DNA of 64,000 nt from Bowmanella sp. JS7-9 (lineage in GTDB: Bacteria; Pseudomonadota; Gammaproteobacteria; Enterobacterales; Alteromonadaceae), in assembly GCF_004329715.1 (NCBI RefSeq), contig NZ_JXSY01000024.1, positions 124,001 to 188,000 of the forward strand, in the 5' to 3' direction. A program made the translations under genes and the position numbers. Shown here piece after piece: positions 7,508 through 17,267 of this stretch (positions within the stretch are counted from its first letter, which is position 1; each line of letters starts with the position of its first letter). The notes beneath the pieces are model-generated. The model was not told the DNA's origin. It saw only the letters and a program-made list of their open reading frames with translations, and searched no databases.

Positions 7508-9597
7508 TACTTCGCATGCTCCATTGTTGATTGTTGTGGGGTTCGATAATTCAGCCCACGAATAGTCGTGTGAGTACCCGCCTGTCCTGACCAATATACT
7601 ATCATCGGGACTCCGTCGTACCACGGCTTTTTCTTACTCGTTTCTTCAATGTCAGCCAGTGCATCCCCGACTTCCTTTTTGAATTGACGCGCTAAATCTG
7701 AGTCGCAGCCGCGATTAGATGACCCCGACATCTCTACCTGACTACCGTTTACCAGTACAAATGTTTGTACCTGGTCTCCTGGGGTACAAACTAGGCCTTG
7801 CGTTCCGGTTTGAAGGTTCCAGTGATACAAAAATTCGCTATCTATGTTTACCAATTCGTCCTGAACCAGCAACGACTGACCCGGGTTAAAAATAATTTCA
7901 CGTAAAACACGCTTATCTTCACGATTACCGCTATGGTAATAAGCCGCCGTTAAATCCAGAGTCAACTCATAGCCTACTGCCGTGTGCTCGTACCTGACGA
8001 GTCTGGCACGATCAAAATCAGCCCCACGTCCCAGATTTATCAACCAGTTGTCAACTGAGGTTACGGCACTGCCAGTTGGCATAATCAATCGCTGAGTGCC
8101 ATCGCGCACATCCCTGACAAAGAGTTTATTTGGTTTGTAATCAGCGTCAGAGTTAGCCAAATTTGGTAAATTTTTAGACGTACTCCGAACACCATAATAG
8201 AGTCTTGATGGGCTTTTGATTGAAGCATAACTAGCACCATCCGTAATGAGCGGCTTGCCATCATCAAATAGAACAAAGTGTCCCGCATCTGCATGTTGGT
8301 GATGGGTAAACTGTTGTCCAGCAGTTACCATTAAAAAAGCATCCTGTGCTCCCCACCCCTCGCGAATAACAATTTGATTGAGAAAGCCCTCACCAAATAT
8401 CTGATCATTCGGCAACCAGCCATCGAATACAGCCAAGCTACCGGTCGGATTGTCACGCGGAATTACACTGGGATCATAGGTGAAGGGAATCAACCATCGA
8501 TAGCTGGCGTGATAGCCCCGGTTACGATGTTGCTGATGAAGTAACTGCGCATAAGTGGCGAAAACTGGGTTTCGGGTGATTCGCGCGATCAAATCGATAG
8601 CCTTTTTGGACTCATCTTTTAGATCACTTTTACTGCCCTCATCGCCACTAGCCTGAATCTGAAAATCAGGGCGCGTCATATATATATGCCACAATCCATT
8701 TCGCAGCGCTAAATGCCGCAGGTGCGCTTTTAATTCTTCATTTTTACCTACGGTCAGATAGGTATTTACCGCCAGATAAAACGGAATGGCTCGATTTTGG
8801 ATCCAATAGTTATAACTCTCCGGCCACCCTTCAGTAATAGTCAGGGCGAGAATACTTTGCCAAAAATGTTTAAATGCCCGATCAAGCAGAGGGCCCGATT
8901 GGTATAGCGCTGCGGCCGTTATGTAAGCTTCAGCACCGATCGAAAACCGCCCATGCCACATAGAAGCACTATAGCCATCCAACACATCCAAACATTGCTC
9001 CAGCCCCTCTTCAATGCGACTTTCGATTTGCTGATAATCTGCAGAATAGCCAACTGCTTTAAGTTGATCGTAACCCATCGCAAATAGCCAGGCAGTTCCC
9101 TTATTGTTGCCCGCACTGCACGGATGGAGATAGCCTGAATTCAGATAGCGATAAAGTCGATCAGCATTATTAGAAGACTTTGTTGCGGCAAAACAGCTAA
9201 CTACGGATTGGGGGGTTTTACTCTCGCAAAGCAGACGTAGATTAGTATCGTGGTAGCTGAGATTGTTCCGTATCGCAATCTCATCTCCCACTGTGCTAAT
9301 TATGCGAGGACGTGTGTCCAGCAGACTTTGTGCTTGAGCAGCGGATGCGCGCAATTCCTCAGAGATACCTTTGGTTTCAAGCCATCGCTGCGTGGTCTCA
9401 CTTTCATCAAGCATGCTATAAGCGAGTGTCACGCCAAGCGTTTTCACTTGCTTATCAATGCCAGACTTTTCAAAAATCATGTCAATGATGTTGGATTGCG
9501 TGAAAAAGTAAAAGGCTGCAATAACCCCTCCCAACATCAACATCCATTTTACTCTACGCCGTTTTTTCATCTCCTGCTGTGATTGGCGAACTTTCAT
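7507..9597 (-). CDS. Heparinase II/III-like polysaccharide lyase, membrane-anchored
   Basis: A 696-residue protein. Residues 18-36 form one hydrophobic segment after a basic start (KKRRRVKW), so it is probably a signal anchor facing the periplasm. The C-terminal half carries the heparinase II/III-type block QQFTHHQHADAGHFVLFDDGKP split over residues around 430-450, with the His and Tyr (DGASYASI) expected for lyases of that fold. The middle is a helical toroid-like region. Lyases in EPS operons usually trim or release acidic polymer, so a uronic-acid-containing product is likely. AGGGAA lies five bases ahead of the ATG. It heads a two-gene minus-strand operon with the ATP-grasp gene. Confidence 0.8.
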   Translation of the reverse strand: MKVRQSQQEMKKRRRVKWMLMLGGVIAAFYFFTQSNIIDMIFEKSGIDKQVKTLGVTLAYSMLDESETTQRWLETKGISEELRASAAQAQSLLDTRPRIISTVGDEIAIRNNLSYHDTNLRLLCESKTPQSVVSCFAATKSSNNADRLYRYLNSGYLHPCSAGNNKGTAWLFAMGYDQLKAVGYSADYQQIESRIEEGLEQCLDVLDGYSASMWHGRFSIGAEAYITAAALYQSGPLLDRAFKHFWQSILALTITEGWPESYNYWIQNRAIPFYLAVNTYLTVGKNEELKAHLRHLALRNGLWHIYMTRPDFQIQASGDEGSKSDLKDESKKAIDLIARITRNPVFATYAQLLHQQHRNRGYHASYRWLIPFTYDPSVIPRDNPTGSLAVFDGWLPNDQIFGEGFLNQIVIREGWGAQDAFLMVTAGQQFTHHQHADAGHFVLFDDGKPLITDGASYASIKSPSRLYYGVRSTSKNLPNLANSDADYKPNKLFVRDVRDGTQRLIMPTGSAVTSVDNWLINLGRGADFDRARLVRYEHTAVGYELTLDLTAAYYHSGNREDKRVLREIIFNPGQSLLVQDELVNIDSEFLYHWNLQTGTQGLVCTPGDQVQTFVLVNGSQVEMSGSSNRGCDSDLARQFKKEVGDALADIEETSKKKPWYDGVPMIVYWSGQAGTHTTIRGLNYRTPQQSTMEHAK

Positions 9598-9715
9598 TGC
9601 ATTCCCTATTACTCAATTTGCGCCTTAAGCGACGTAGTTTGAAATCGATGGTAGCATGAAGATGGCTGCTTTATTATGCTAGTCGATAAAATAAAACGGC
9701 AGGATGCGCCCCACT

Positions 9716-11284
9716 ATGTTGTTCAATTCTGTAGAGTTCTTATTCTACTTTCTCCCTTTGACCCTCATCCTGTTTTTCACAATTGCGGCACGCTATGGAA
9801 AAGAGCCCGCTATCGCATTACTGGTCATAGCATCACTATTTTTTTACGGATGGTGGAATCCGATCTACCTAATCTTGCTGGTTGGATCGATGTTTTTTAA
9901 CTACTTTCTCGGTCAGGCAATTAGCGATAGTCGACACAATCGGATACTCCTCACCTTTGGAGTCATAACAAATCTTGGCTTTTTGGCTTACTACAAATAT
10001 GCGGGCTTTTTCGTTACCAATATCAACGTGCTTTTCGATACATCTTGGAACTTTGGGCATGTATTTCTACCTCTGGCGATATCATTTTTCACGTTCCAAC
10101 AAATTGCCTATCTGGTTGATTCGTACAAGGGTATAACCCGCGAATATTCCTTCCTCCACTATTTACTATTTGTGTCTTTCTTTCCGCAACTCATTGCAGG
10201 CCCAATCGTTCATCATAAAGAAATGTTGCCTCAATTTTCTGGAGCCGGCACTTATCGATTTAACGCTCGTCATTTCAGTATTGGACTGTCGATCTTTGCA
10301 ATTGGCTTATTTAAGAAGACAGTTCTTGCAGATGGCATAGCTGAGTATGCCAATCCTATTTTTACCGCTGCTGATGGCGGCCAAACTCTGGACTTTTTTA
10401 CCGCTTGGGGAGGGGCACTCTGTTATACCTTCCAGCTTTATTTTGATTTCTCTGGTTATTCAGATATGGCAATAGGTTTAGCGCGCATGTTTGGCATCGT
10501 ATTACCGCTAAACTTTTACTCGCCTTACAAAGCAGCCAATATCTCCGAATTTTGGCGACGTTGGCATATGACACTTTCTCGTTTCCTGCGAGACTACATC
10601 TATATCCCGTTAGGAGGGAACAGAAAAGGCATTGTACATCGGTATAAAAACCTATTTATTACGATGCTTTTAGGTGGATTGTGGCATGGTGCAGGCTGGA
10701 ATTTCATCATTTGGGGCGCGTTACACGGCGGATACCTGACATTGCATCAGTTGTGGTTACGACTATTAGATATGCTTGGCTTTTCCGGCAGACAATCTTC
10801 AGCTTATAAAGCGTTCGCATGGCTGGTTACGTTTATCTCCGTTGTTATTGGTTGGGTGTTTTTCCGTGCAACTACCTTTGAAGGTGCCGTTAATTTGCTT
10901 CAATCCATGCTTGGCTTCAACGGACTCTCACTGCCCAATGCAATCTATGCCCGCTTAGGGAGTATCGAAGCTGTATTGCAGTTTTTTAATATCACCAGTA
11001 ACACTCAAGGTGGGGCTGCCTTCGTTTCAACTTGGTGTTGGATACTGTTACTCACGACGGTAAGCCTTTGCTTGCCCACCACTCAGGATATCTTTAGCCG
11101 AGTTACCAATTCACTGGACAATAAATCCTTTGATACAACAGACGCGGTATGGCCAGCATTTGCAGTGACTAAGCGCTGGGTATGGTCACCCACATCCAGA
11201 TGGGCATTGCTCTGTGCGATGGCTTTCGTGCTTGGCTTGATCACGCTCGGTCAAGTTAGCGAATTTTTATATTTCCAATTCTGA
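9716..11284 (+). CDS. MBOAT family O-acyltransferase (AlgI-like)
   Basis: A 522-residue polytopic inner-membrane protein of the membrane-bound O-acyltransferase family. It starts with the AlgI-like MLFNSVEFLFYFLPL and carries the family blocks FFPQLIAGPIVHHKEM, FDFSGYSDMAIGLARMFG, NISEFWRRWHMTLSRFLRDY and the catalytic-histidine block LGGLWHGAGWNF. It should move an acyl group, usually acetyl, across the membrane towards the polysaccharide. I prefer the ATG at 9716 over 9704 because the AlgI family starts there and the AGGA at 9701 is better spaced. The next gene encodes the probable periplasmic partner. Confidence 0.9.
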   Translation: MLFNSVEFLFYFLPLTLILFFTIAARYGKEPAIALLVIASLFFYGWWNPIYLILLVGSMFFNYFLGQAISDSRHNRILLTFGVITNLGFLAYYKYAGFFVTNINVLFDTSWNFGHVFLPLAISFFTFQQIAYLVDSYKGITREYSFLHYLLFVSFFPQLIAGPIVHHKEMLPQFSGAGTYRFNARHFSIGLSIFAIGLFKKTVLADGIAEYANPIFTAADGGQTLDFFTAWGGALCYTFQLYFDFSGYSDMAIGLARMFGIVLPLNFYSPYKAANISEFWRRWHMTLSRFLRDYIYIPLGGNRKGIVHRYKNLFITMLLGGLWHGAGWNFIIWGALHGGYLTLHQLWLRLLDMLGFSGRQSSAYKAFAWLVTFISVVIGWVFFRATTFEGAVNLLQSMLGFNGLSLPNAIYARLGSIEAVLQFFNITSNTQGGAAFVSTWCWILLLTTVSLCLPTTQDIFSRVTNSLDNKSFDTTDAVWPAFAVTKRWVWSPTSRWALLCAMAFVLGLITLGQVSEFLYFQF

Positions 11285-11291
11285 GGCTGGC

Positions 11292-12419
11292 ATGAACTAT
11301 CTCTTACGATTCGTGATTTTCGGCGCAATTACACTTGCCAGTATTGGTAGCTTCAATTGGCTGGTAGATCCCTATGGATTGTATTGGTCACCCACTATTC
11401 ATGGTTTTAATGCGAAAAAGACCGAGTCATCCGAACGAGGAAGACAAACCAAGGGATATCGGTTGACCGCGATTCGGCCACAGGTCCTCATCATGGGCAA
11501 TTCAAGAGTCGAAATGGGCCTCAGCACAGAACATCCTACCTTTTCCAATAGGCGTGTTTATAACTCTGGCATTCCGGGTCTTAGCCTTGATCAGCAATAT
11601 GCGCGCACCATAGAACAAATAAATCAAAACCCTGAGTTAAAAGAAGTTTATCTAAGTTTAGACTTTCTGGATTTTCTCTACATGGACCCGAGCGTAGACG
11701 ATGGGTGGCATCCAAGTGTCGCTGGTGAATTTCGCGCAATTAATTTTATTTTTAGTCTGGATACACTAACAAACAGCGTCTCGACAATTATAAACCAACA
11801 AAAACTAGCAAATTATATAGACCGTCACGGAGTGCACATTCCAGAGAGTTACCAGGCAATCTTATCCACGGAGGGAATTCGCCCCTTGTTTACTCAAAAA
11901 TTAGGGAGCATTTCACATCAACTTTCCAACCGTCCCTTAAAAATTTCTGCAGACGGAAAACATAATCAAGGCATAGCTATGCTGCAGTACGTCATAGACG
12001 CTGCAAATGCCAAAAATATAACGATCCACCTATTTACCAATCCCTATCACTACAGTTATTTGCATACCTTAAAAGATGCCGGGTATTGGCAGAAATTTAT
12101 CGAATGGAAGATATTGTTAGCCCATCTGGCAAACAAAAATCATCTTATAATCACCGACTTCAGTGGATTCAATAAATACAGTCTGGAAAACGTCGATCTT
12201 CAGCAGCCGCATAAAGCAATGAACTGGTTTTGGGAGCCTGCTCACTATCGCGCTGAGCTAGGTGACTTGATGTTAGATGAACTTAATGAACTCGCTCAAC
12301 ATGGCATAGGACGCAAACTGAGCGAGGAGTCTATCGCTAACATCATTACCGAAGACAATCAAAATGTGACAAAAAGCATGGAGCGGTGGCAAAAGCTAAA
12401 GCAAGCACTGCTGCTTTAG
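11292..12419 (+). CDS. SGNH-like (AlgJ/AlgX-type) exopolysaccharide acetylation partner
   Basis: A 375-residue protein with an N-terminal hydrophobic anchor (residues 3-24) and then a periplasmic domain. Residues 69-72 read GNSR, close to the first block of SGNH esterases and acyltransferases, and EPAHYR near residue 316 fits the terminal His block. The gene follows the MBOAT gene after seven bases. By analogy with AlgI/AlgJ and similar pairs, it probably receives the exported acyl group and puts it on the polymer. The overall similarity to known AlgJ is low by eye, so this assignment rests on context plus motifs. The gene converges on the decarboxylase gene. Confidence 0.65.
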   Translation: MNYLLRFVIFGAITLASIGSFNWLVDPYGLYWSPTIHGFNAKKTESSERGRQTKGYRLTAIRPQVLIMGNSRVEMGLSTEHPTFSNRRVYNSGIPGLSLDQQYARTIEQINQNPELKEVYLSLDFLDFLYMDPSVDDGWHPSVAGEFRAINFIFSLDTLTNSVSTIINQQKLANYIDRHGVHIPESYQAILSTEGIRPLFTQKLGSISHQLSNRPLKISADGKHNQGIAMLQYVIDAANAKNITIHLFTNPYHYSYLHTLKDAGYWQKFIEWKILLAHLANKNHLIITDFSGFNKYSLENVDLQQPHKAMNWFWEPAHYRAELGDLMLDELNELAQHGIGRKLSEESIANIITEDNQNVTKSMERWQKLKQALLL

Positions 12420-12433
12420 CTATAACCTCGAGT

Positions 12434-13669
12434 TTACAGAAGAATTTCTTTCACCCTGGGATGACTGAGAAAATCTTGCGGACTTGCCGTTGGGCCATAT
12501 GCTCCGGATTGGAAAACGACCAACCAATCGCCAATCTCCGCCTTCGGCAACCACATTTTGTCGGCCAAAACATCCAGTGGTGTGCACAGTGGCCCAACGG
12601 CAGAAACCTGTTGCTCCATAAGTGGATAATCCATCTTATTACCGAGCGCGACAGGGTAGTTTTTTCGAATAACCTGACCAAAGTTTCCAGAATTTGATAG
12701 ATGATGATGCAGACCACCATTGGTCATTAAAAATGTATGACCTCGGGACTCTTTTATATCGGTAATTCGGCTAGCATAAATCCCCGCCTCCCCGACCAAA
12801 AAGCGACCTAACTCAATTACCAATTCTACGTCTTTCAGTTCTTGATAATGGCCAATGAGATGCTGAAGATTTTCACCAATGGGCTGCAAGTCGAGACGCT
12901 TTTCCCCCATAAAATATGGAATACCTAAGCCACCACCGATGTTGATACTTTTCACCCTGACTGGAGTAACTGCAACCAACTTGCTGGCTAATCCAAAAGT
13001 ATTAGCGTGCGCATGGCAAATAGCTTCCTGACTTAAATTTTGTGAACCCCAAAATATATGAAATCCAACTAAATCAAACGTGTCATAGTCCAGTGTTCCG
13101 AGCGTTTCTAACAACACTTCCTCATCGATCCCGAATTGCTTTGGACCTCCCCCCATTTTCATACCAGACGCTTTTAGCTCAAAGGCTGGGTTTACACGAA
13201 AAGAGACTTTAGGGAGTTGTCGCAACTCTTTACCAAGGTCAATTACCCTGGCAAGTTCAGTCATCGACTCAATGTTTAATGTTACGCCTGCGACAATAGC
13301 AGCAGCCAACTCAGGTAATTGTTTAGCTGGACCTGCAAAACTAATCTCTGAAGCCGGCATTCCAGATTGCAACGCTACCAACATTTCACGATGTGATGCC
13401 ACATCAAAACCATCTACCCAGCCAACCATGCGACCTACCAACGGCGGATAAGGGTTCGCTTTAATCGCATAATGCAGCTTTATCCTGTCCGGCATATTCT
13501 GACGGAATTGCTGTATTTTTTGATTAATGACGGCTGAATCGTAGGCATAAAACACATCCTTGCCCAACATCACAGCGATCTCATCAAGTGACTTTTCACC
13601 AATTAGCAACTGGCTAGCTCTTACCGAAAATTGTGACATCGGCACATGGTTGGGTATTGTTTGACTCAT
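12434..13669 (-). CDS. PLP-dependent decarboxylase, exosortase A system-associated
   Basis: A 411-residue fold-type III PLP enzyme related to diaminopimelate and ornithine decarboxylases. The YAIKANPYPPLV block near residue 85 carries the PLP lysine. Other landmarks are GFHIFWGSQ, SINIGGGLGIPY and VGPLCTPLDVLA, the last supplying the cysteine of the second active-site half. It fits the exosortase A-associated decarboxylase family (TIGR03099, from memory). The product would be an amine or decarboxylated amino acid; the substrate is not known. Its ATG overlaps the acyl-CoA ligase stop by four bases, so the two act together. No acyl carrier protein gene lies beside them here. Confidence 0.85.
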   Translation of the reverse strand: MSQTIPNHVPMSQFSVRASQLLIGEKSLDEIAVMLGKDVFYAYDSAVINQKIQQFRQNMPDRIKLHYAIKANPYPPLVGRMVGWVDGFDVASHREMLVALQSGMPASEISFAGPAKQLPELAAAIVAGVTLNIESMTELARVIDLGKELRQLPKVSFRVNPAFELKASGMKMGGGPKQFGIDEEVLLETLGTLDYDTFDLVGFHIFWGSQNLSQEAICHAHANTFGLASKLVAVTPVRVKSINIGGGLGIPYFMGEKRLDLQPIGENLQHLIGHYQELKDVELVIELGRFLVGEAGIYASRITDIKESRGHTFLMTNGGLHHHLSNSGNFGQVIRKNYPVALGNKMDYPLMEQQVSAVGPLCTPLDVLADKMWLPKAEIGDWLVVFQSGAYGPTASPQDFLSHPRVKEILL

Positions 13670-15246
13670 GCTGAATACCTTTCCCTTGACGCTTTACTAA
13701 TCAAACTGCGGTCAACCTTACCGTTTGCATTACGTGGCAGCATTTCAACGATCTCTATATATTTGGGGTGCATAAAATTGGGCAATTCCCTCTTTATCAT
13801 TGTTGCCAGTTCATTTGCCTGCAGGCACGTATCTACTGATAGCACAACGTTAATAACAATTGCCTGACCTAAAGCAGCATCTGGCACCCCACAAGCGACA
13901 ACTTCTTTCACATCAGAGTGGGCCGCATATACGGCATCTTCAACCTCCGTAGGACTTACCCTGTATCCGGAGGTCTTAATCATTTCGTCGTGACGTCCCA
14001 CAAAAAAGAGATAACCATCAACATCTCTTCGTACAGTATCCCCAGACCACACCGCAATTTCAGGAATCGTTAAGCCCGTAAAAGGAGGTGTTAAAGGCTT
14101 AAACCTCTCTGCGGTTTTTTCTGGCGCATTCCAATACCCTAAACTAACAAGAGGACCTCGATGCACTAATTCGCCTGGTTCATCTACTGAACATTCGCTG
14201 CCATCAGGACGTAAAATCAAAATTTCTGCATTAGGAATCGCCTTCCCCATTGAACCTGGTTTCTCGTCAATCAATTCGGGAGGAAGATATGTACTTCTGA
14301 ACGCTTCGGTTAGTCCGTACATCAAAAAGGGTTTGGCACCAATAAATAATTCTCTAAGTCGAGCTAATACCGGTAACGGCATGGCTCCGCCAGAATTTGT
14401 AAAATATCGAAGAGAATTCGCGGCCTGAATCGTCCATTTCGCGTTAGTCAGTTGCTGCCATAAAGGAGGTACGGCGGCCAAACCGGTAACACCATGCTTT
14501 TCAATGGCCTTAACTACATCCCCAGCCAAAAAATAATCCATCAGTATGCAGGGCGCTCCACTAAAAAAAGACGATGTGATTTGGTTGAGACCGTAATCAA
14601 AACTCATCGGTAGAAGTGCCAGAATGACGTCTTTTGGGCTTAACTGCAGATACTCAGAGACACTTTCAGCGCCAGCAATAATATTTCGATGTGAAAGTAC
14701 AACACCTTTTGGCTTTCCGGTACTACCAGATGTATACAGAATGGCAACCATATCCTGATCTGTCGCCGGACCTGGCAGTTGTGTACTTTGCGACGTGAAA
14801 TTAGAAGAACCGAGCAAGGATTGTGCAAGGAAAGCAGTGGATTCAACGATCTTATCAATCAATATAATGTGTTGCAGTGATTCGCAGTTGAGTAAACAGT
14901 CATTCAATGAACGCAGTCTGTCTGAACTAGTAATCAGGATACGCGCAGCACAATCATTTAAAATATGAGCAACTTGAGGCGCTTTGAGCACGTGATTGAC
15001 GGGCACGAAACACCCACCCGCACAACTTATCGCAAATAAACTCACTACACTTTCTATGCTTTTCGGTAAATAAACGGCCACTCTGTCGAAACGCTCGCAC
15101 CCCACACTGTGCAATTGCTTCGCATACGACATCATTAATTCATTTACTTGAGAATACGATAAAGACTGGTCCTGAAATACTAAGGCTTTATCGTCGCCCT
15201 TAGATTGGGCGATATGCGAGACCAATTCGTGGACAAACCGTGTCAT
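13666..15246 (-). CDS. Acyl-CoA ligase (AMP-forming), exosortase A system-associated
   Basis: A 526-residue ANL-superfamily adenylating enzyme. The phosphate-binding loop reads ILYTSGSTGKPKGVVLSH near residue 170, followed by LMYGLTEAF, the GELVHRGP block, and the C-terminal lysine in PRNANGKVDR. It matches the exosortase A-associated ligase type (TIGR03098, from memory), which occurs beside the decarboxylase. It should activate a carboxylic acid as an acyl-AMP and pass it to CoA or a carrier. AAGGAG is spaced correctly ahead of the ATG. The physiological acid is unknown. Confidence 0.87.
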   Translation of the reverse strand: MTRFVHELVSHIAQSKGDDKALVFQDQSLSYSQVNELMMSYAKQLHSVGCERFDRVAVYLPKSIESVVSLFAISCAGGCFVPVNHVLKAPQVAHILNDCAARILITSSDRLRSLNDCLLNCESLQHIILIDKIVESTAFLAQSLLGSSNFTSQSTQLPGPATDQDMVAILYTSGSTGKPKGVVLSHRNIIAGAESVSEYLQLSPKDVILALLPMSFDYGLNQITSSFFSGAPCILMDYFLAGDVVKAIEKHGVTGLAAVPPLWQQLTNAKWTIQAANSLRYFTNSGGAMPLPVLARLRELFIGAKPFLMYGLTEAFRSTYLPPELIDEKPGSMGKAIPNAEILILRPDGSECSVDEPGELVHRGPLVSLGYWNAPEKTAERFKPLTPPFTGLTIPEIAVWSGDTVRRDVDGYLFFVGRHDEMIKTSGYRVSPTEVEDAVYAAHSDVKEVVACGVPDAALGQAIVINVVLSVDTCLQANELATMIKRELPNFMHPKYIEIVEMLPRNANGKVDRSLISKASRERYSA

Positions 15247-15396
15247 AGTAAACTCCTTAATCCTGATTAGCGCTTTCTGAAAAGACCCGCGACAGTCAGT
15301 TTATACCACAGTAGCAATAGAAATATATCGTCAATTTTTTTTACACAACACCCAATCAAAACGACTTAACCCATTGAAACAATAGGATTTTTCAAA

Positions 15397-15414
15397 TTGG
15401 CACAATACATGCTT
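15397..15414 (+). promoter_or_regulatory. Sigma-54 promoter ahead of PEP-CTERM gene 1
   Basis: The sequence TTGGCACAATACATGCTT has the -24 GG at 15399-15400 and the -12 GC at 15411-15412, separated by exactly ten bases, and a TGGCAC core. It would start transcription near 15424, about 37 bases before the ATG. PrsR, a sigma-54 activator, is encoded in this window. Confidence 0.85.
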
Positions 15415-15460
15415 ACAACAAGGGGCAGAAGTTGATGTACTTTATTGAGGTTGATGTATC

Positions 15461-16309
15461 ATGGAATTTTCGAAAACTAAAGCGTTAGGCTTAGCTGCAT
15501 TGCTAGCCTTCACAAGCAGCGTTAGCGCTGAACTCGTTACCAACTGGGATTACTCAGTTAACACTAAATGGACTGGTGCAGCCTTTGTTGATAAAGGTAA
15601 CATTCCGGCTCCTTACACCGAAAACAAAGTTGTGACTGACACCGAGCTTAGCTGGGGTGCAGCGGGTGGTGATTACACTAACCACGATGCATCTGGTTAC
15701 AATGCTCGTAGCGCGTTGATCATCAACCCAGCGATGGTAGATGGCAACGTAAACACTCAGTTAGACGTTGACGTTAACGGTCTGTCTGCTACTGAATGGC
15801 GTACTTCTTCAGGTATTACTCATTACAACAATTCTTTACAGAATTTCTATGACTACCTGAACATTGCTTACCTGTCTTCTGAACTGGTGTTAACTCCCCT
15901 GTTACCACCTGAAGCAGTAGATGGTGATGTTACTCTTACTACTAGCTTCGAAGTTGCATTTATCGAAACTTACAACCAGCCAAACGCTGCAGACTGTGGT
16001 TTTGAATCTGTAACTGCATGTGACGATATCTTCGTACTTGATGGTTCTTTGCTGAACCAAAGCTTCTACTACAACGATTACATCTACACCGTTCACATTG
16101 GTGCTGATGGTCTGCGTCCACTGAGCAACGCAACGTGTGCAGTAGCAGGCGTGAGTGCAGGTTGTGTTGGTTTCACAACTGAAGAAAAGACAAGTACTTT
16201 TGCTGGTTTCTTCTTCGCGGTTTCCGCTAAGAAAGTACCAGAGCCAGCTACTCTTGCACTGTTCGGCCTGGCATTATTAGGTCTGCGTTTGTCTGCAAGA
16301 AAAAACTAA
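15461..16309 (+). CDS. THxN family PEP-CTERM protein 1
   Basis: A 282-residue secreted protein. Residues 1-23 form a signal peptide ending in SVSA. The C terminus reads VPEPATLALFGLALLGLRL and then a short basic tail, the classical PEP-CTERM sorting signal recognised by exosortase. The GITHYNNS block around residue 120 is the THxN signature of a known PEP-CTERM family of unknown function. It is probably cleaved by the exosortase and released or bound with the EPS matrix. It is expressed from its own sigma-54 promoter and ends at a strong terminator, so it is monocistronic. A paralogue lies at 18,994-19,773. Confidence 0.93.
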   Translation: MEFSKTKALGLAALLAFTSSVSAELVTNWDYSVNTKWTGAAFVDKGNIPAPYTENKVVTDTELSWGAAGGDYTNHDASGYNARSALIINPAMVDGNVNTQLDVDVNGLSATEWRTSSGITHYNNSLQNFYDYLNIAYLSSELVLTPLLPPEAVDGDVTLTTSFEVAFIETYNQPNAADCGFESVTACDDIFVLDGSLLNQSFYYNDYIYTVHIGADGLRPLSNATCAVAGVSAGCVGFTTEEKTSTFAGFFFAVSAKKVPEPATLALFGLALLGLRLSARKN

Positions 16310-16329
16310 TAACTTTAAATAGTTAGCCG

Positions 16330-16361
16330 AAAAAAGTCCGAGTCTCTCGGGCTTTTTTTTT
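16330..16361 (+). terminator. Rho-independent terminator after PEP-CTERM gene 1
   Basis: GTCCGAG and CTCGGGC form a seven-pair stem with a three-base loop, followed by nine T residues. Confidence 0.9.
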
Positions 16362-16463
16362 GCCCAGAACTAAGTAGGCAATCCGCTGACTGGTGTGCTA
16401 GTCTCAAAGCTCAGCTAGCCTTCCACGAAATGGATCGAGTTACAAAAGCCGAGTTCAGGGAAA

Positions 16464-17267
16464 ATGAAAACCAGCAGTCTTAAAAAATTAGCAAATTTAC
16501 CGGTTATCGGGCGCTTGGTTCGCTTTGGAATATCCACGCTGGCAAGTCGCCAGATGGTTACGATTGCCCGTCATTTTGCTAAATATCTTAAGCCTGTACT
16601 TGCAAACGATTCCGACCTGAAATGCGAAGTATTTAAAATTCGCCACAATGTATATTGTGAAGAATTAAAATTTGAACCTGAATACCCTGACGGTATGGAA
16701 CGAGATGAATTTGACAATCATTCTCATCACTGTCTGATACAGCATATTGGCTCCGATGTTTATGCAGGTACGGTTCGTGTCGTCTACTCAAAGTCCGACG
16801 AGCAACTGCTGCCGATCGAAAAATACTGCTCACACGTTTTTGATAATTCAGAGCTGACGCCATCAAATTTTCCACGAGAAAAGATCTGTGAAATTTCCAG
16901 GCTCGCGGTTCCTGCAAGTTTTCGTCGAAGGAATATAGATAAATTTAGCGGAGCGGCAACAGGGTCTATTAATATTGAAGCGTATTCTGAACAAGAACTA
17001 CGTTGTTTCCCATTTATTGCGGTTGGATTGTATTTTGCTGCCGCGGTTGCTGCGAGAAAAAATGGCATTGAGCATTGCTTTGTTATGATGGAACCGCGTC
17101 TCGCTCGCAGTTTAAAATTCGTGGGAATCAATTTCGCGCAATTAGGCCCAACCGTGGATTACCATGGGAAACGCGCACCTTTCTACATAAACGAAGAAAT
17201 GTTGGAAAAGAATCTTACCTCCGGCTTCGCCAATCTTTATCAGCATATTGCAGAAAACTTGAAATGA
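16464..17267 (+). CDS. PEP-CTERM/exosortase system-associated acyltransferase (N-acyl amino acid synthase-like)
   Basis: A 267-residue GNAT-fold protein. The block VFKIRHNVYCEELKFEP near residue 55 and the downstream EKICEISRLAVPASFRRR fit the PEP-CTERM-associated acyltransferase family (TIGR03694, from memory), which is related to FeeM-type N-acyl amino acid synthases and to LuxI-type enzymes. It would acylate an amino acid or amine with a long-chain acyl group taken from ACP or CoA. Its stop overlaps the flavin oxidase start by four bases (ATGA), which suggests a product passed from one enzyme to the other. AGGGAAA lies just ahead of the ATG. Confidence 0.82.
   Translation: MKTSSLKKLANLPVIGRLVRFGISTLASRQMVTIARHFAKYLKPVLANDSDLKCEVFKIRHNVYCEELKFEPEYPDGMERDEFDNHSHHCLIQHIGSDVYAGTVRVVYSKSDEQLLPIEKYCSHVFDNSELTPSNFPREKICEISRLAVPASFRRRNIDKFSGAATGSINIEAYSEQELRCFPFIAVGLYFAAAVAARKNGIEHCFVMMEPRLARSLKFVGINFAQLGPTVDYHGKRAPFYINEEMLEKNLTSGFANLYQHIAENLK

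Noticed and set aside
9598-9715. Sigma-54 promoter between the lyase and MBOAT genes
   Set aside because: Several GG and GC pairs occur, but none at the ten-base spacing with a TGGCA-like core.
12434-15460. An acyl carrier protein beside the acyl-CoA ligase
   Set aside because: I looked for a short ORF with a DSL-type phosphopantetheine site in the gaps on both strands and found none.
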